Made by a program: the position numbers and the translations under genes. A DNA stretch of 64,000 nucleotides. Origin: Streptomyces fagopyri (GTDB lineage Bacteria; Actinomycetota; Actinomycetes; Streptomycetales; Streptomycetaceae). The stretch covers positions 2,666,001 through 2,730,000 of the forward strand of contig NZ_CP045643.1 in the NCBI RefSeq assembly GCF_009498275.1, in the 5' to 3' direction. Every line of letters begins with the position of its first letter. Position 1 is the stretch's first letter. Below, one piece after another: positions 25,091-34,695 of the stretch. The notes below the pieces were generated by a model. That model was not told where the DNA came from, searched no databases, and was given only the letters and a program-made list of their open reading frames with translations.

Positions 25091-26479
25091 CTACTCGGCG
25101 GCCACGACGGTCACTTCACCGATGCCGAGCGCCCTGACGGGCTCCTCGATCTGCGTGGCGTCGCCCACCAGGACGGTGACCAGACGGTCCACCGGGAAGG
25201 CGCTCACCGCCGCGGCGGTGGCCTCCACGGTGCCGGTCGCGGCGAGCTGCTGATACAGCGTCGCCTGGTAGTCGTCCGGCAGGTACTGCTCGACCTGGTC
25301 GGCGAGCGTGCCCGCGACGGCCGCCGCGGTCTCGAACTTGAGGGGCGCCACACCCACCAGGTTCTGCACGGCGACGTCCCGTTCCGCGTCCGTCAGACCG
25401 TCGGCGGCGAGGGTGCGCAGCACCTTCCAGAGGTCGTCCAGCGCGGGCCCGGTGTTCGGTGTGTCCACGGAGCCGCTGATGGCGAGCATCGCGATGCCCG
25501 TGCCGTCCGGGGCGGAACGCATCACCTGGCCGAAGGCCCGCACCCCGTAGGTGTAGCCCTTCTCCTCGCGCAGCACGCGGTCCAGGCGCGAGGTGAGGGT
25601 GCCGCCGAGGCAGTACGTGCCGAGCACCTGGGCCGGCCAGACACGGTCGTGCCGGTCCGAGCCGACGCGGCCGATCAGCAGCTGCGTCTGGACCGCGCCG
25701 GGGCGGTCCACGATGATCACGCGGCCGGTGTCGTCCGCGTTGACCGGCGGCACGGGACGCGGCTCGGCGGAGGAGCCGGTCCAGGCACCGAGCGTCTCGG
25801 CGAGCAGCCCGTCGAGGTCCACGCCGGTGAGGTCGCCGACGATCACGGCCGTGGACGTGGCCGGGCGTACGTGCCGGTCGTAGAAGGCGCGGACGCCCGC
25901 CGCGTCGATCTTCTGGACGGTCTCCTCGGTGCCCTGCCGGGGACGGGACATCCGCGAGGTCGGCGGGAACAGCTCCTTGGAGAGCTCCTTGGCCGCGCGG
26001 CGGGCCGGGTTGGCGCTCTCGTGCGGGATCTCGTCGAGCCGGTTGCGCACCAGCCGCTCGATCTCGCTCTCGGCGAACGCCGGTGCCCTCAGGGCGTCGG
26101 CGAGCAGACCGAGCGCCTTGGTCAGGCGCGAGACGGGCACTTCGAGGGACAGGCGTACGCCGGGGTGGTCGGCGTGCGCGTCGAGGGTGGCGCCGCAGCG
26201 CTCCAGCTCGGCGGCGAACTCCTCGGCGGAGAGCTTGTCGGTGCCCTCGGAGAACGCGCGCGCCATGATCGTGGCGATGCCGTCGAGACCGGCGGGCTCG
26301 GCCTCCAGCGGCGCGGCGAGCAGCACCTCGACCGCGACGACCTGCTGGCCGGGGCGGTCGCAGTGCAGCAGGGTCAGGCCGTTGTCCAGGGTGCCGCGCT
26401 CGGGAGCGGGGAACGCCCAGGGCTTGGGCCGGCCGGCCTGCGGCTGCGGGTGGAAGTCCATGGTGGCGAGCTCGGTCAC
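25091..26479 (-). CDS. M16 family peptidase-like protein, catalytically degenerate partner
   Basis: 462 residues from a GTG overlapping the preceding M16 stop (GTGA). Two M16 half-domains are recognisable (N-terminal ~30-230 and C-terminal ~235-440). The HxxEH zinc site is absent; the equivalent stretch reads TIMARAFSEGT. The C-terminal half has the flexible Gly-rich and Arg-Tyr region of the family (LGGTLTSRLDRVLREEKGYTYGV), which binds substrate. This matches the inactive subunit of heterodimeric M16B peptidases, like the alpha subunit of mitochondrial processing peptidase. Pairs with the active protein encoded just upstream. Confidence 0.88.
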   Translation of the reverse strand: MTELATMDFHPQPQAGRPKPWAFPAPERGTLDNGLTLLHCDRPGQQVVAVEVLLAAPLEAEPAGLDGIATIMARAFSEGTDKLSAEEFAAELERCGATLDAHADHPGVRLSLEVPVSRLTKALGLLADALRAPAFAESEIERLVRNRLDEIPHESANPARRAAKELSKELFPPTSRMSRPRQGTEETVQKIDAAGVRAFYDRHVRPATSTAVIVGDLTGVDLDGLLAETLGAWTGSSAEPRPVPPVNADDTGRVIIVDRPGAVQTQLLIGRVGSDRHDRVWPAQVLGTYCLGGTLTSRLDRVLREEKGYTYGVRAFGQVMRSAPDGTGIAMLAISGSVDTPNTGPALDDLWKVLRTLAADGLTDAERDVAVQNLVGVAPLKFETAAAVAGTLADQVEQYLPDDYQATLYQQLAATGTVEATAAAVSAFPVDRLVTVLVGDATQIEEPVRALGIGEVTVVAAE

Positions 26480-27855
26480 TTCGCCGCCTCCTCGTCGGTG
26501 TCGTCGGCGGCCTCGGTGGCTTCGGTGGCTTCGTCCGCGGCGGTGGCCTCGTCGGCGAGCGGCTCGTAGACGAGCACCGCGCGGTTGTCGGGGCGCAGGC
26601 GGGCCTTGGCGACCTCCTGGACCTCCTCGGCGGTGATGTCGAGGATGCGCCGCACGGCCGTCAGGGCGAGCAGCGGATCGCCGAACAGGACCGCGTACCG
26701 GCACAGTTCGTCGGCACGGCCCGCGACGGTGCCGAGCCGGTCCAGCCACTCGCGCTCCAACTGCGCCTGGGCGCGCTCCATCTCCTCGGTCGTGGGGCCC
26801 TCCTCGGCGAACCGGGCGAGCTCCTCGTCGACGGCGGCCTCGATCACCGGGACCTCGACGTCGCCGGACGTCTTCACGTCCAGCCAGCCCAGGGAGGGCG
26901 CCCCGGCGAGCCGCAGCAGGCCGAACCCGGCCGCGACGGCGGTGCGGTCGCGGCGTACGAGCCGGTTGTAGAGGCGGGAGGACTCGCCGCCGCCGAGGAC
27001 GGTCAGGGCGAGGTCGGCCGCGTCGGACGCGCGCGTGCCGTCCTCGGGGAGCCGGTAGGCGGCCATCAGGGCGCGCGCCGGGACCTCCTCCTCGACGACC
27101 TCGCGCAGCTGCCCACCCATGGTCTCGGGCAGCGAGCCGTCGCGCGGGGCCTGCTTCCCGTCGTGCCCGGCGATGGAGCCGAAGTACTTCTCGATCCAGG
27201 CGAGCGTCTGCTCGGGGTCGATGTCCCCGACGACCGAGAGCACCGCGTTGTTGGGCGCGTAGTAGGTGCGGAAGAACGCGCGGGCGTCCTCCAGCGTCGC
27301 CGCGTCCAGGTCCGCCATCGACCCGATCGGCGTGTGGTGGTACGGGTGGCCCTCGGGGTACGCGAGCGCGGTCAGCTTTTCGAAGGCCGTGCCGTAGGGC
27401 ACGTTGTCGTAGCGCTGCCTGCGCTCGTTCTTGACGACGTCCCGCTGGTTCTCCATGGACTCGTCGTCGAGCGCGGCGAGCAGCGAGCCCATCCGGTCCG
27501 CCTCCAGCCAGAGGGCGAGCTCCAGCTGGTGGGCCGGCATCGTCTCGAAGTAGTTGGTGCGCTCGAAGCTGGTGGTCCCGTTGAGCGAACCACCCGCGCC
27601 CTGCACCAGTTCGAAGTGGCCGTTGCCCTTCACCTGGCCCGATCCCTGGAACATCAGGTGCTCGAAGAGGTGGGCGAGTCCGGTGCGGCCCTCGACCTCG
27701 TGGCGCGAGCCGACGTCGTACCAGAGGCACACCGCCGCGACCGGGGTCAGATGGTCCTCGGAGAGCACCACGCGCAGGCCGTTGGCCAGGCGGTGCTCGG
27801 TCGCTGTCAGACCGCCGGAGCCTGTCTCAGCTGTGGCCGTGTGACCCATGGGCAT
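26476..27855 (-). CDS. M16 family zinc metallopeptidase, active subunit
   Basis: 459 residues. The ATG at 27855 was chosen for the AAGGGA ribosome site 5 nt upstream; another ATG lies two codons inside. The inverted zinc motif HLFEH is at 62-66 with a downstream Glu in ALDDESMENQRDVV, giving the complete H-x-x-E-H...E site. The tail (~435-459) is Glu/Ala/Asp-rich and disordered. M16B enzymes degrade or process peptides inside a clamshell made by two chains, here with the next gene. No signal peptide is seen, so action is probably cytoplasmic. Divergent from parC. Confidence 0.92.
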   Translation of the reverse strand: MPMGHTATAETGSGGLTATEHRLANGLRVVLSEDHLTPVAAVCLWYDVGSRHEVEGRTGLAHLFEHLMFQGSGQVKGNGHFELVQGAGGSLNGTTSFERTNYFETMPAHQLELALWLEADRMGSLLAALDDESMENQRDVVKNERRQRYDNVPYGTAFEKLTALAYPEGHPYHHTPIGSMADLDAATLEDARAFFRTYYAPNNAVLSVVGDIDPEQTLAWIEKYFGSIAGHDGKQAPRDGSLPETMGGQLREVVEEEVPARALMAAYRLPEDGTRASDAADLALTVLGGGESSRLYNRLVRRDRTAVAAGFGLLRLAGAPSLGWLDVKTSGDVEVPVIEAAVDEELARFAEEGPTTEEMERAQAQLEREWLDRLGTVAGRADELCRYAVLFGDPLLALTAVRRILDITAEEVQEVAKARLRPDNRAVLVYEPLADEATAADEATEATEAADDTDEEAAK

Positions 27856-28135
27856 GTACGTCCCTTCGATCGCGGAAACTGCAGAATTCCTGCCGGTCCT
27901 GCCACTGTATGCAAGCGTGCCGACAGGTGGCGAAGTTCCCGCGCCCCGTACGCCGAGAGCGAGACTCACCTGCGGCGCGAGGGCGGTCTTCCGCTCGCCG
28001 GAAGCGGGCGGAAACGGCCTCCGCGCAGCCGCTACGGACGGGTCGCGGTCCGCGTTGTCAGCGGGGCGGTCCACAATGGTGCGCGTCAGATCCCGTTCAT
28101 GCCCCGGCAGAGACTGTGAAGGAGCCGCAGCAGCG

Positions 28136-30595
28136 ATGGCCCGCCGCAGCACGAAGACCCCGCAGCCCGACGACTCGTACGAGGAGAAGATCCTCGACAT
28201 CGACGTCGTGGACGAGATGCAGGGCTCCTTCCTCGAATACGCGTACTCGGTCATCTACTCGCGAGCCCTGCCGGACGCCCGTGACGGCCTCAAGCCCGTA
28301 CACCGACGCATCGTCTACCAGATGAACGAGATGGGGCTGCGCCCCGACCGCGGCTACGTGAAGTGCGCCCGCGTCGTCGGCGAGGTCATGGGTAAGCTCC
28401 ACCCGCACGGCGACGCGTCGATCTACGACGCCCTGGTCCGGCTGGCCCAGCCCTTCTCCATGCGCCTGCCGCTGGTCGACGGCCACGGCAACTTCGGCTC
28501 GCTCGGCAACGACGACCCGCCGGCCGCGATGCGTTACACCGAGTGCCGGATGGCCGACGCCACGTCACTGATGACCGAGTCCATCGACGAGGACACGGTC
28601 GATTTCGCACCGAACTACGACGGCCAGGAGCAGGAGCCCGGCGTCCTCCCGGCGGCGTACCCGAATCTCCTGGTCAACGGCTCGTCGGGGATCGCCGTCG
28701 GCATGGCGACCAACATGCCGCCGCACAACCTCGGCGAGGTCGTGGCCGCCGCCCGGCACCTGATCCGCTATCCGGGCGCCGACCTGGACACGCTGATGAA
28801 GTACGTGCCGGGCCCCGACCTGCCCACGGGTGGCCGGATCGTCGGCCTGTCCGGGATCAGGGACGCCTACGAGTCCGGCCGCGGCACCTTCAAGATCCGT
28901 GCCACGGTGTCGGTGGAGGACGTGACGGCGCGCCGCAAGGGTCTCGTCGTCACCGAACTGCCCTTCACGGTCGGCCCGGAGAAGGTGATCGCGAAGATCA
29001 AGGACCTGGTCGGCGCCAAGAAGCTCCAAGGCATCGCCGACGTGAAGGACCTCACCGACCGCGCGCACGGCCTGCGCCTGGTCATCGAGGTCAAGAACGG
29101 CTTCGTGCCGGAGGCGGTCCTGGAGCAGCTCTACAAGCTGACGCCGATGGAGGAGTCCTTCGGCATCAACAACGTGGCGCTGGTGGACGGCCAGCCCCTC
29201 ACCCTGGGCCTCAAGGAGCTCCTGGAGGTCTATCTCGACCACCGCTTCGAGGTCGTGCGCCGGCGCAGCGAGTTCCGCCGCGGCAAGAAGCGCGACCGGC
29301 TCCACCTGGTCGAGGGTCTCCTCGTCGCGCTGATCGACATCGACGAGGTCATCCGTCTGATCCGGTCCAGCGAGAACTCGGCGCAGGCCAAGGAGCGCCT
29401 GATCGAGCGCTTCTCGCTCTCCGAGATCCAGACGCAGTACATCCTGGACACCCCGCTGCGCCGCCTCACCAAGTTCGACCGCATCGAGCTGGAGTCGGAG
29501 CGCGACCGGCTCAACGGCGAGATCGACGAGCTGACCGGGATCCTGGATTCGGACGCCGAGCTGCGCAAGCTGGTCTCCACCGAACTGGCCGCGGTGGCCA
29601 AGAAGTTCGGCACCGACCGGCGCACGGTGCTCCTGGAGTCCGCCGGCTCCGCCGCGACGACGGTTCCGCTCCAGGTGGCGGACGCCCCGTGCCGGGTACT
29701 GCTGTCCTCGACGGGCCTGCTCGCCCGTACGGCCAACGGCGACGCCTTCGCGGAGGCGGAGGACGCCAAGCGCACCAAGCACGACCTGATCGTCTCCGCG
29801 GTGCCCGCGACGGCCCGTGGCGAGATCGGGGTGGTCATCTCCTCGGGCCGGCTGCTGCGGCTGAACGTGATCGACCTTCCGCAGCTGCCGGAGACCGCGG
29901 CGGCGCCCAACCTCTCCGGGGGCGCGCCGATCTCGGAGTTCCTGTCCTCCCTGGAGCCGGGCGAGACGGTCGTCTGCCTGACGACGCTCGACGAGTCCTC
30001 CCCCGGCCTGGCGCTCGGCACCGAGCAGGGCGTCGTGAAGCGTGTGGTACCCGACTACCCCCTCAACAAGGAGGAGTTGGAGGTCATCACCCTCAAGGAC
30101 GGCGACCGGATCGTCGGCGCGGTGGAGCTGCGCACCGGCGAGGAGGACCTGGTCTTCGTCACCGACGACGCCCAGTTGCTGCGCTACCAGGCCTCGCAGG
30201 TCCGCCCGCAGGGCAGGGCGGCGGGCGGGATGGCCGGCATCAAGCTCACGGACGGCGCGAAGGTGATCTCCTTCACCGTGGTCGACCCCGCGGTGGACGC
30301 GGTGGTCTTCACCGTGGCCGGCTCGCGCGGCACGCTGGACGACTCCGTCCAGACCACGGCCAAGCTGACACCGTTCGACCAGTACCCGCGCAAGGGCCGC
30401 GCCACGGGCGGTGTGCGCTGCCAGCGGTTCCTGAAGGGCGAGGACTGCCTGTCGCTGGCCTGGGCGGGCGCGGCTCCGGCGCGGGCCTCGCAGAAGAACG
30501 GCACACCGGCGGAGCTGCCGGAGATGGACCCGCGGCGTGACGGTTCGGGCGTGTCGCTGGCGAAGACCGTGTCGGTGGTGGCGGGTCCGGTGTAG
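28136..30595 (+). CDS. parC: Topoisomerase IV subunit A (GyrA-like)
   Basis: 819 residues from an ATG with GAAGGAG. Breaks and rejoins both DNA strands to decatenate daughter chromosomes. The N-terminal winged helix carries catalytic Tyr134 in [10 protein letters not shown], with [12 protein letters not shown] at the quinolone pocket (Ala94 stands where E. coli GyrA has Ser83) and GHGNFG in place of the GQGNFG of gyrase. The C-terminal beta-pinwheel (~residues 495-790) is present without an obvious gyrase GyrA box, which supports a ParC role. The ATPase partner parE lies about 18 kb away at 48834-50957. Confidence 0.92.
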   Translation: MARRSTKTPQPDDSYEEKILDIDVVDEMQGSFLEYAYSVIYSRALPDARDGLKPVHRRIVYQMNEMGLRPDRGYVKCARVVGEVMGKLHPHGDASIYDALVRLAQPFSMRLPLVDGHGNFGSLGNDDPPAAMRYTECRMADATSLMTESIDEDTVDFAPNYDGQEQEPGVLPAAYPNLLVNGSSGIAVGMATNMPPHNLGEVVAAARHLIRYPGADLDTLMKYVPGPDLPTGGRIVGLSGIRDAYESGRGTFKIRATVSVEDVTARRKGLVVTELPFTVGPEKVIAKIKDLVGAKKLQGIADVKDLTDRAHGLRLVIEVKNGFVPEAVLEQLYKLTPMEESFGINNVALVDGQPLTLGLKELLEVYLDHRFEVVRRRSEFRRGKKRDRLHLVEGLLVALIDIDEVIRLIRSSENSAQAKERLIERFSLSEIQTQYILDTPLRRLTKFDRIELESERDRLNGEIDELTGILDSDAELRKLVSTELAAVAKKFGTDRRTVLLESAGSAATTVPLQVADAPCRVLLSSTGLLARTANGDAFAEAEDAKRTKHDLIVSAVPATARGEIGVVISSGRLLRLNVIDLPQLPETAAAPNLSGGAPISEFLSSLEPGETVVCLTTLDESSPGLALGTEQGVVKRVVPDYPLNKEELEVITLKDGDRIVGAVELRTGEEDLVFVTDDAQLLRYQASQVRPQGRAAGGMAGIKLTDGAKVISFTVVDPAVDAVVFTVAGSRGTLDDSVQTTAKLTPFDQYPRKGRATGGVRCQRFLKGEDCLSLAWAGAAPARASQKNGTPAELPEMDPRRDGSGVSLAKTVSVVAGPV

Positions 30596-30602
30596 TGCCG
30601 GT

Positions 30603-31799
30603 TCAGCCCTCCGGGCTCTGCTCCTGTACGTAGCGCAGGACGCCCCACATGCTGTGTTCGTCGGCGTGGGGGGCGTCCTCTTCGCAGGCCGCCAGGTCCT
30701 TGCCGAGGGCGGTCGTGTCGATGCCCGAACCGATCAGGACGAGCTGGGTACGGCGTTCACCGGCGGCGGCCCCGGGATCCGGGGCGACGGCCCAGGGCTC
30801 GGGACGGAACCGCAGGAACGGCCCGACCGCGTGCACGGCGTAGCGGTTGCGGCGGTCGTGGGCACCGAAGTCGACGTACCCCTTGATGCGGTAGAGCCCC
30901 TCCGGTCTGCTGTCGAGGAACTCCATCAACCGCCTTGGGGAGAGCGGGACTTCGGAGGTGAAGGCGAGGGACTCGTAGGCCGTGTGCAGATGACCGGCGT
31001 GACCGTCGCGGTCCCGGCGACCATCGCCGCCGGTGCGGCCGTCGTGGTCCGTGCCACCGTCGTGGTCCGTGCGGCCCTCGTGGTCCGTGCGGTCGGCCTC
31101 GTCGTGCCTGTGGAGGTCGTCGAAGGAGAGCTGGCCGACGCGGTCCTCGCTGGGCCTGCGGTCGAAGAGGAACTCGGGGTCGACACGGCCGTACACGGCG
31201 GACACGACGGCGGCGCGGTCCACGAGGTCCCGTACGGTGCTCAGCACCCGCTCCCCGCCGCCGGCACGGTCGATCTTGTTGACGACGACGAGGTCGGCGA
31301 GGGCGAGGTGCCGGTCGATCTCGGGATGCTTCTCGCGCGTACCGTCGAACTCGGCCGCGTCGACCACCTCGACGAGTCCGCCGTAGACGGTCCGCGGATT
31401 CTCGCCGGCGAGCACCATCCGCACGAGTTCCTGGGGCTCGGCGAGGCCGCTCGCCTCGATGACGATGACGTCGATGCGCGCCGAGGGCCGGGTGAGCCGT
31501 TCCAGATAGTCGTCGAGCTCACTGGCGTCCACGGCGCAGCACAGGCATCCGTTCCCCAGCGACACGGTGGAGTCCCCGAGCGCTCCGGCCACCGCCATCG
31601 CGTCGATCTCGATCGCCCCGAAGTCGTTGACGATCGCGCCGATGCGGCTGCCTCCGCTGTGGTGCAGGAGGTGGTTGAGCAGGGTGGTCTTGCCGGAGCC
31701 GAGGAAGCCGGCGAGGACGATGACGGGGATCTGCCGGTCACCGGCCAAAGGCGGCCCGTCCGGCGCCACCGGGGCCTGCTGCGGGCTGGTCTGGCTCAA
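30603..31799 (-). CDS. COG0523 (CobW-like) metal-trafficking GTPase
   Basis: 398 residues from a TTG with GAAAGAGG upstream; earlier ATG frames give basic, non-conserved sequence. The P-loop GFLGSGKTT is at 31-39, the family CxCC metal motif is GCLCC (C85, C87, C88), and the Walker B and base-recognition elements follow (VIEASG, VVNKID). A CobW_C domain ends the protein. Between them (~residues 230-275) lies a His/Asp-rich insert with degenerate repeats (RTDHEG, RTDHDG, GTDHDG). COG0523 proteins deliver zinc, cobalt or other metals to client enzymes. The metal and client are unknown here and no clear Zur site is seen upstream. Confidence 0.87.
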   Translation of the reverse strand: MSQTSPQQAPVAPDGPPLAGDRQIPVIVLAGFLGSGKTTLLNHLLHHSGGSRIGAIVNDFGAIEIDAMAVAGALGDSTVSLGNGCLCCAVDASELDDYLERLTRPSARIDVIVIEASGLAEPQELVRMVLAGENPRTVYGGLVEVVDAAEFDGTREKHPEIDRHLALADLVVVNKIDRAGGGERVLSTVRDLVDRAAVVSAVYGRVDPEFLFDRRPSEDRVGQLSFDDLHRHDEADRTDHEGRTDHDGGTDHDGRTGGDGRRDRDGHAGHLHTAYESLAFTSEVPLSPRRLMEFLDSRPEGLYRIKGYVDFGAHDRRNRYAVHAVGPFLRFRPEPWAVAPDPGAAAGERRTQLVLIGSGIDTTALGKDLAACEEDAPHADEHSMWGVLRYVQEQSPEG

Positions 31800-32151
31800 C
31801 GGGCGACCTCTTTCACACCGACGCGTGCGCCGGCTCGTGAACCGGCTTTTCGACGAGGCGGCTCGTGGACCGGCGCTCGTACGGGGAATTGCTGTCGTCC
31901 CAGGATACGAGTGGGGGGAATCGCCCCGAAGTGAACGATTGTTAGCGGCGCTCACGGGGCACACGTTGGGCATGGCGCCGGGACGCGCAACCCTCACTTC
32001 CCTCCGTGCGCCTCCTCTCCGCCTCCCCGCCGATCAGAGCCGCTCGGCAAGACTGGGAGACGGCAAGCGCGCCGCCCACCGCTCGCCGGTCCGCTCCCTG
32101 TCGCCCCACAACCGACGACCGGCGGAACGGTCGCCTGATTCGGGGGTTGAC

Positions 32152-32697
32152 ATGGCCACACGGAAATTCGGGGTACAGGGGTGGGGTTCCGCGTCCGTCG
32201 CGGGGCTCGCCTTCGCGGCGGGGGCCCTCACCGCCTTCGCCACCCGACGACGACGTTACGAAGAACTGCGCCTGCGGGTCGCGGAGATGGAGCGGGGAGC
32301 TCGGCAGAACGCCATGCTCGACCAGCAGCGCGCCCAGCACTACCTGCTGAGCAAGGCCATGGACGACGCCGACCTGGCAGCGGTGTACAGCACCGTCCAG
32401 GTGGATTCGCCCGTCCGGCAGCGCCAGTACCTCTTCGCGAACGCCATGTACACCAACGCCCTCCTCGCCTACCGCGTCGAGGTGGTCAGCTGGGAGGAAC
32501 TCCACGGTCACCTTCGGATGTTCTGCCAGAACCCGATCTTTCGGGCCTACTGGGACGCCCATCGTCCACATCGGTCGAGCCTCGAGGGCAACTCGACGGA
32601 GGCACGGGTGGGCCGAATGGTGGACCGTCTCATCCTCGATCTGGACGAGGCCGACACGGAAGAGTGGTGGGTGGTGGGTGAACCACCCACCGAATAA
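32152..32697 (+). CDS. DUF6082 family protein
   Basis: 181 residues. The N-terminus has one hydrophobic segment (ASVAGLAFAAGALTAFATRRRR) that probably anchors it with the rest inside the cell. A helical domain follows with QRAQHYLLSKAMDDADLAAVY, RQRQYLFANAMYTNALLAYR and MFCQNPIFRAYWDAHRPHR, characteristic of the DUF6082 family of streptomycetes. These occur in many copies per genome, often near XRE regulators or DUF397 proteins. Function unknown. A small conserved gene follows 169 bp downstream. Confidence 0.8.
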   Translation: MATRKFGVQGWGSASVAGLAFAAGALTAFATRRRRYEELRLRVAEMERGARQNAMLDQQRAQHYLLSKAMDDADLAAVYSTVQVDSPVRQRQYLFANAMYTNALLAYRVEVVSWEELHGHLRMFCQNPIFRAYWDAHRPHRSSLEGNSTEARVGRMVDRLILDLDEADTEEWWVVGEPPTE

Positions 32698-32866
32698 ACG
32701 CAGTTGATCTGCGCCGCCCGTTCCGCCACGCCGGTCGGCCCGCCACCCCCGAGTCGGCCCACGAGGATGTCCTCGGTAATAATGCCGCTATTCTGACCCC
32801 GCCCTCAGCCGTCGAGACGCGAGGAACCGGGGTCCATCGGCGTTTCTAGACACGAGGGCAGGGATC

Positions 32867-33103
32867 TTGAAAATCGTTCGTCGCATCGGTGCGTCCCCAC
32901 GCGAGAGAGGCAGCATGTCCGGCGATTCGTGCCCGGACATCTTCGAGCTCAGCGACGGCAATTTCGCCGTCATCGGAACCGAGGCCACGGCGGCCCTCGA
33001 CGACGAGCTCCCCTCCGACGCCGCTCGCGCCGACTACGAGCGCATCGTGATCGTCAGCAGAGAGACACTGGTACGCGCCAAGGCCGACATTCCCGACAAG
33101 TGA
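32867..33103 (+). CDS. Small conserved actinobacterial protein
   Basis: 78 residues if the TTG at 32867 is used, or 62 from the ATG at 32915, which has a good GAGAGAGG site. The core CPDIFELSDGNFAVIGTEAT then ERIVIVSRETLVRAKADIP resembles a family of small Streptomyces proteins that are commonly beside regulators or DUF6082-like genes. No enzymatic motif is present. The RRIGAS stretch before the ATG looks conserved-like, so I kept the longer form as primary with doubt. Confidence 0.65.
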   Translation: MKIVRRIGASPRERGSMSGDSCPDIFELSDGNFAVIGTEATAALDDELPSDAARADYERIVIVSRETLVRAKADIPDK

Positions 33104-33313
33104 CGCAGCCGTAGGACCGCGACACGGACTGCCCCGTCAACCGTCGAGGTCGGCACCCCGGTCACCCCGGTGAGGCTCGATCTCCGGACGCGGCGTCCCC
33201 GCAGGCCCCCGTGGACATGAACAGCCTTCGCCCCGTGCACGAACCTTGATGCCACGGGGCCGCTCCGAGCAGACCGGCGATCACCGCGCCCGGCAGTGCT
33301 CGACCACTACTCC

Positions 33314-33348
33314 GTGAGGTCCGATACCGGACCGGTGCCGGACCTCAC
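33314..33348. terminator. Terminator-like hairpin between the small gene and citrate synthase gene
   Basis: Perfect 10-bp inverted repeat (GTGAGGTCCG at 33314-33323, complement at 33339-33348) between convergent genes, 28 nt after the citrate synthase stop. Confidence 0.7.
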
Positions 33349-33376
33349 GCAACGCACCCAGAACGCCTCACACCCC

Positions 33377-34597
33377 TCAGGCCGCTTCGGGAACCGCCAC
33401 CGGCGGCACCGGTCCCACATATCGCGCCGACGGGCGGATGATCTTCGAATCCTGTGCCTGTTCCAGGATGTTGGCGCTCCAGCCGACGACCCGGGCCGCC
33501 GCGAAGGTGGGGGTGAACATCTCGCGCGGCAGGCCGCACAGTTCCATGACCACCCCGGCGTAGAACTCGACGTTGGTGTGGAGTTCGCGGCCGGGCTTCA
33601 GCTCGGCCAGGATCGCCTCCACCCGGTGCTCGACCTCGACGGCGAAGTCGACCAGGGAGCCGCCGAACCCCTGGGCGATGTCACGGAGCATCCGGGAGCG
33701 CGGGTCCTCGGTGCGGTAGACGGCGTGACCGAATCCCATGACGCGCTCACCGGCGAGGACCCGGGCGCGGATCCACGGGTCGATGCGCTCGGGGGTACCG
33801 ATCGCGTCGAGCGTGTCCAGGGCACGGCTCGGCGCCCCACCGTGCAACGGCCCCGACAGCGCCCCCACGGCGCCCACCAGGCAGGCCGCCACGTCCGCAC
33901 CCGTCGACGCGATCACCCGCGCCGTGAACGTCGACGCGTTGAAGCCGTGGTCGATGGTCGAGATCAAGTACTGCTCGACCGCCCGCGCCCGCGCCGCGTC
34001 CGGTTCCGAACCCGTCAGCATGTACAGGTAGTTCGCGGCGTAGGGAAGGTCCTCGCGCGGCTCCACCGGTTCCAGCCCCCGCCCGAGCCGGTACAGCGCG
34101 GTGAGGAGCGTCGGCACGGCCGCGCACGCGGCGAGCGTGTCCGCCCGGCGCCGGTCCGGGTCGATGTCGTACAGCGGCCGGAATCCCGACGCCGCCCCGA
34201 GCAGCGACAACGCGGTCCGCAGGCCCGCGAGCGGTCCGGCGGGGCCGGTCGCCGCCGCGATCGCGGGCAGCGCGGCACGCACCTCGTCCGGGAGGCGGCG
34301 CAGTGGCGCGACCCGCGCGGCGAAGGCGTCGCCGCCGGCCCTGTCCGGCAGTTCGCCGTGGACCAGCAGGTACCAGACGTCCTCGAACCCGCGGGTCCGC
34401 GCGAGTTCGACGGCCGAGTACTGACGGTAGTGGTAGAAGCCCTCCTGCCCTCTGACGTCACCCAGCGCGGTCTCGGTGACGACGACACCCGCCAGTCCTC
34501 GCGGTATGTCGAGAGGGGCGGCGGCTGTCACGGCGGTGGGGGCGGTGACGGTGGCGGTGACTGCGGCGGCGACCGTGGCGGCCGGGTTGTTCGGCAT
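33377..34597 (-). CDS. Citrate synthase/2-methylcitrate synthase-like protein
   Basis: 406 residues from the ATG with GGGAGGA 6 nt upstream. The fold's two conserved histidines are present: H217 in STIDHGFNAST and H291 in GFGHAVYR. The catalytic aspartate position, normally in NVDFYSG, reads NVEFYAG (Glu344). GPLHGG and the C-terminal RPSARYVGP (CoA and citrate contacts) are intact. The first 30 residues are an Ala/Thr/Val-rich extension. It may condense an acyl-CoA with oxaloacetate, but the Glu could change rate or substrate. Transcribed divergently from a second, HTH-containing homologue. Confidence 0.88.
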   Translation of the reverse strand: MPNNPAATVAAAVTATVTAPTAVTAAAPLDIPRGLAGVVVTETALGDVRGQEGFYHYRQYSAVELARTRGFEDVWYLLVHGELPDRAGGDAFAARVAPLRRLPDEVRAALPAIAAATGPAGPLAGLRTALSLLGAASGFRPLYDIDPDRRRADTLAACAAVPTLLTALYRLGRGLEPVEPREDLPYAANYLYMLTGSEPDAARARAVEQYLISTIDHGFNASTFTARVIASTGADVAACLVGAVGALSGPLHGGAPSRALDTLDAIGTPERIDPWIRARVLAGERVMGFGHAVYRTEDPRSRMLRDIAQGFGGSLVDFAVEVEHRVEAILAELKPGRELHTNVEFYAGVVMELCGLPREMFTPTFAAARVVGWSANILEQAQDSKIIRPSARYVGPVPPVAVPEAA

Positions 34598-34650
34598 GCC
34601 GTCCTCCCTGAACTTGATTTGACTGTCCATGGTTGACGTAATCTCTGTCA

Positions 34651-34669
34651 ATATTGATTGCATCAATAT
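34651..34669. promoter_or_regulatory. AT-rich palindromic operator between the two citrate-synthase-like genes
   Basis: ATATTGATTGCATCAATAT is a perfect 8-3-8 inverted repeat in the 98-bp divergent gap, 27 bp before the plus-strand start and 54 bp before the minus-strand start. Such an AT-rich palindrome is conspicuous in a 70% GC genome and could bind the HTH-citrate synthase itself. Confidence 0.65.
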
Positions 34670-34695
34670 ATCGATCCACGGATACGGTGTCGCCC

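Noticed and set aside
31800..31997. N-terminal extension of the COG0523 GTPase to an ATG at 31997
   Set aside because: The added 66 residues are basic, non-conserved and lack a ribosome site; the TTG at 31799 has GAAAGAGG and fits the family N-terminus.
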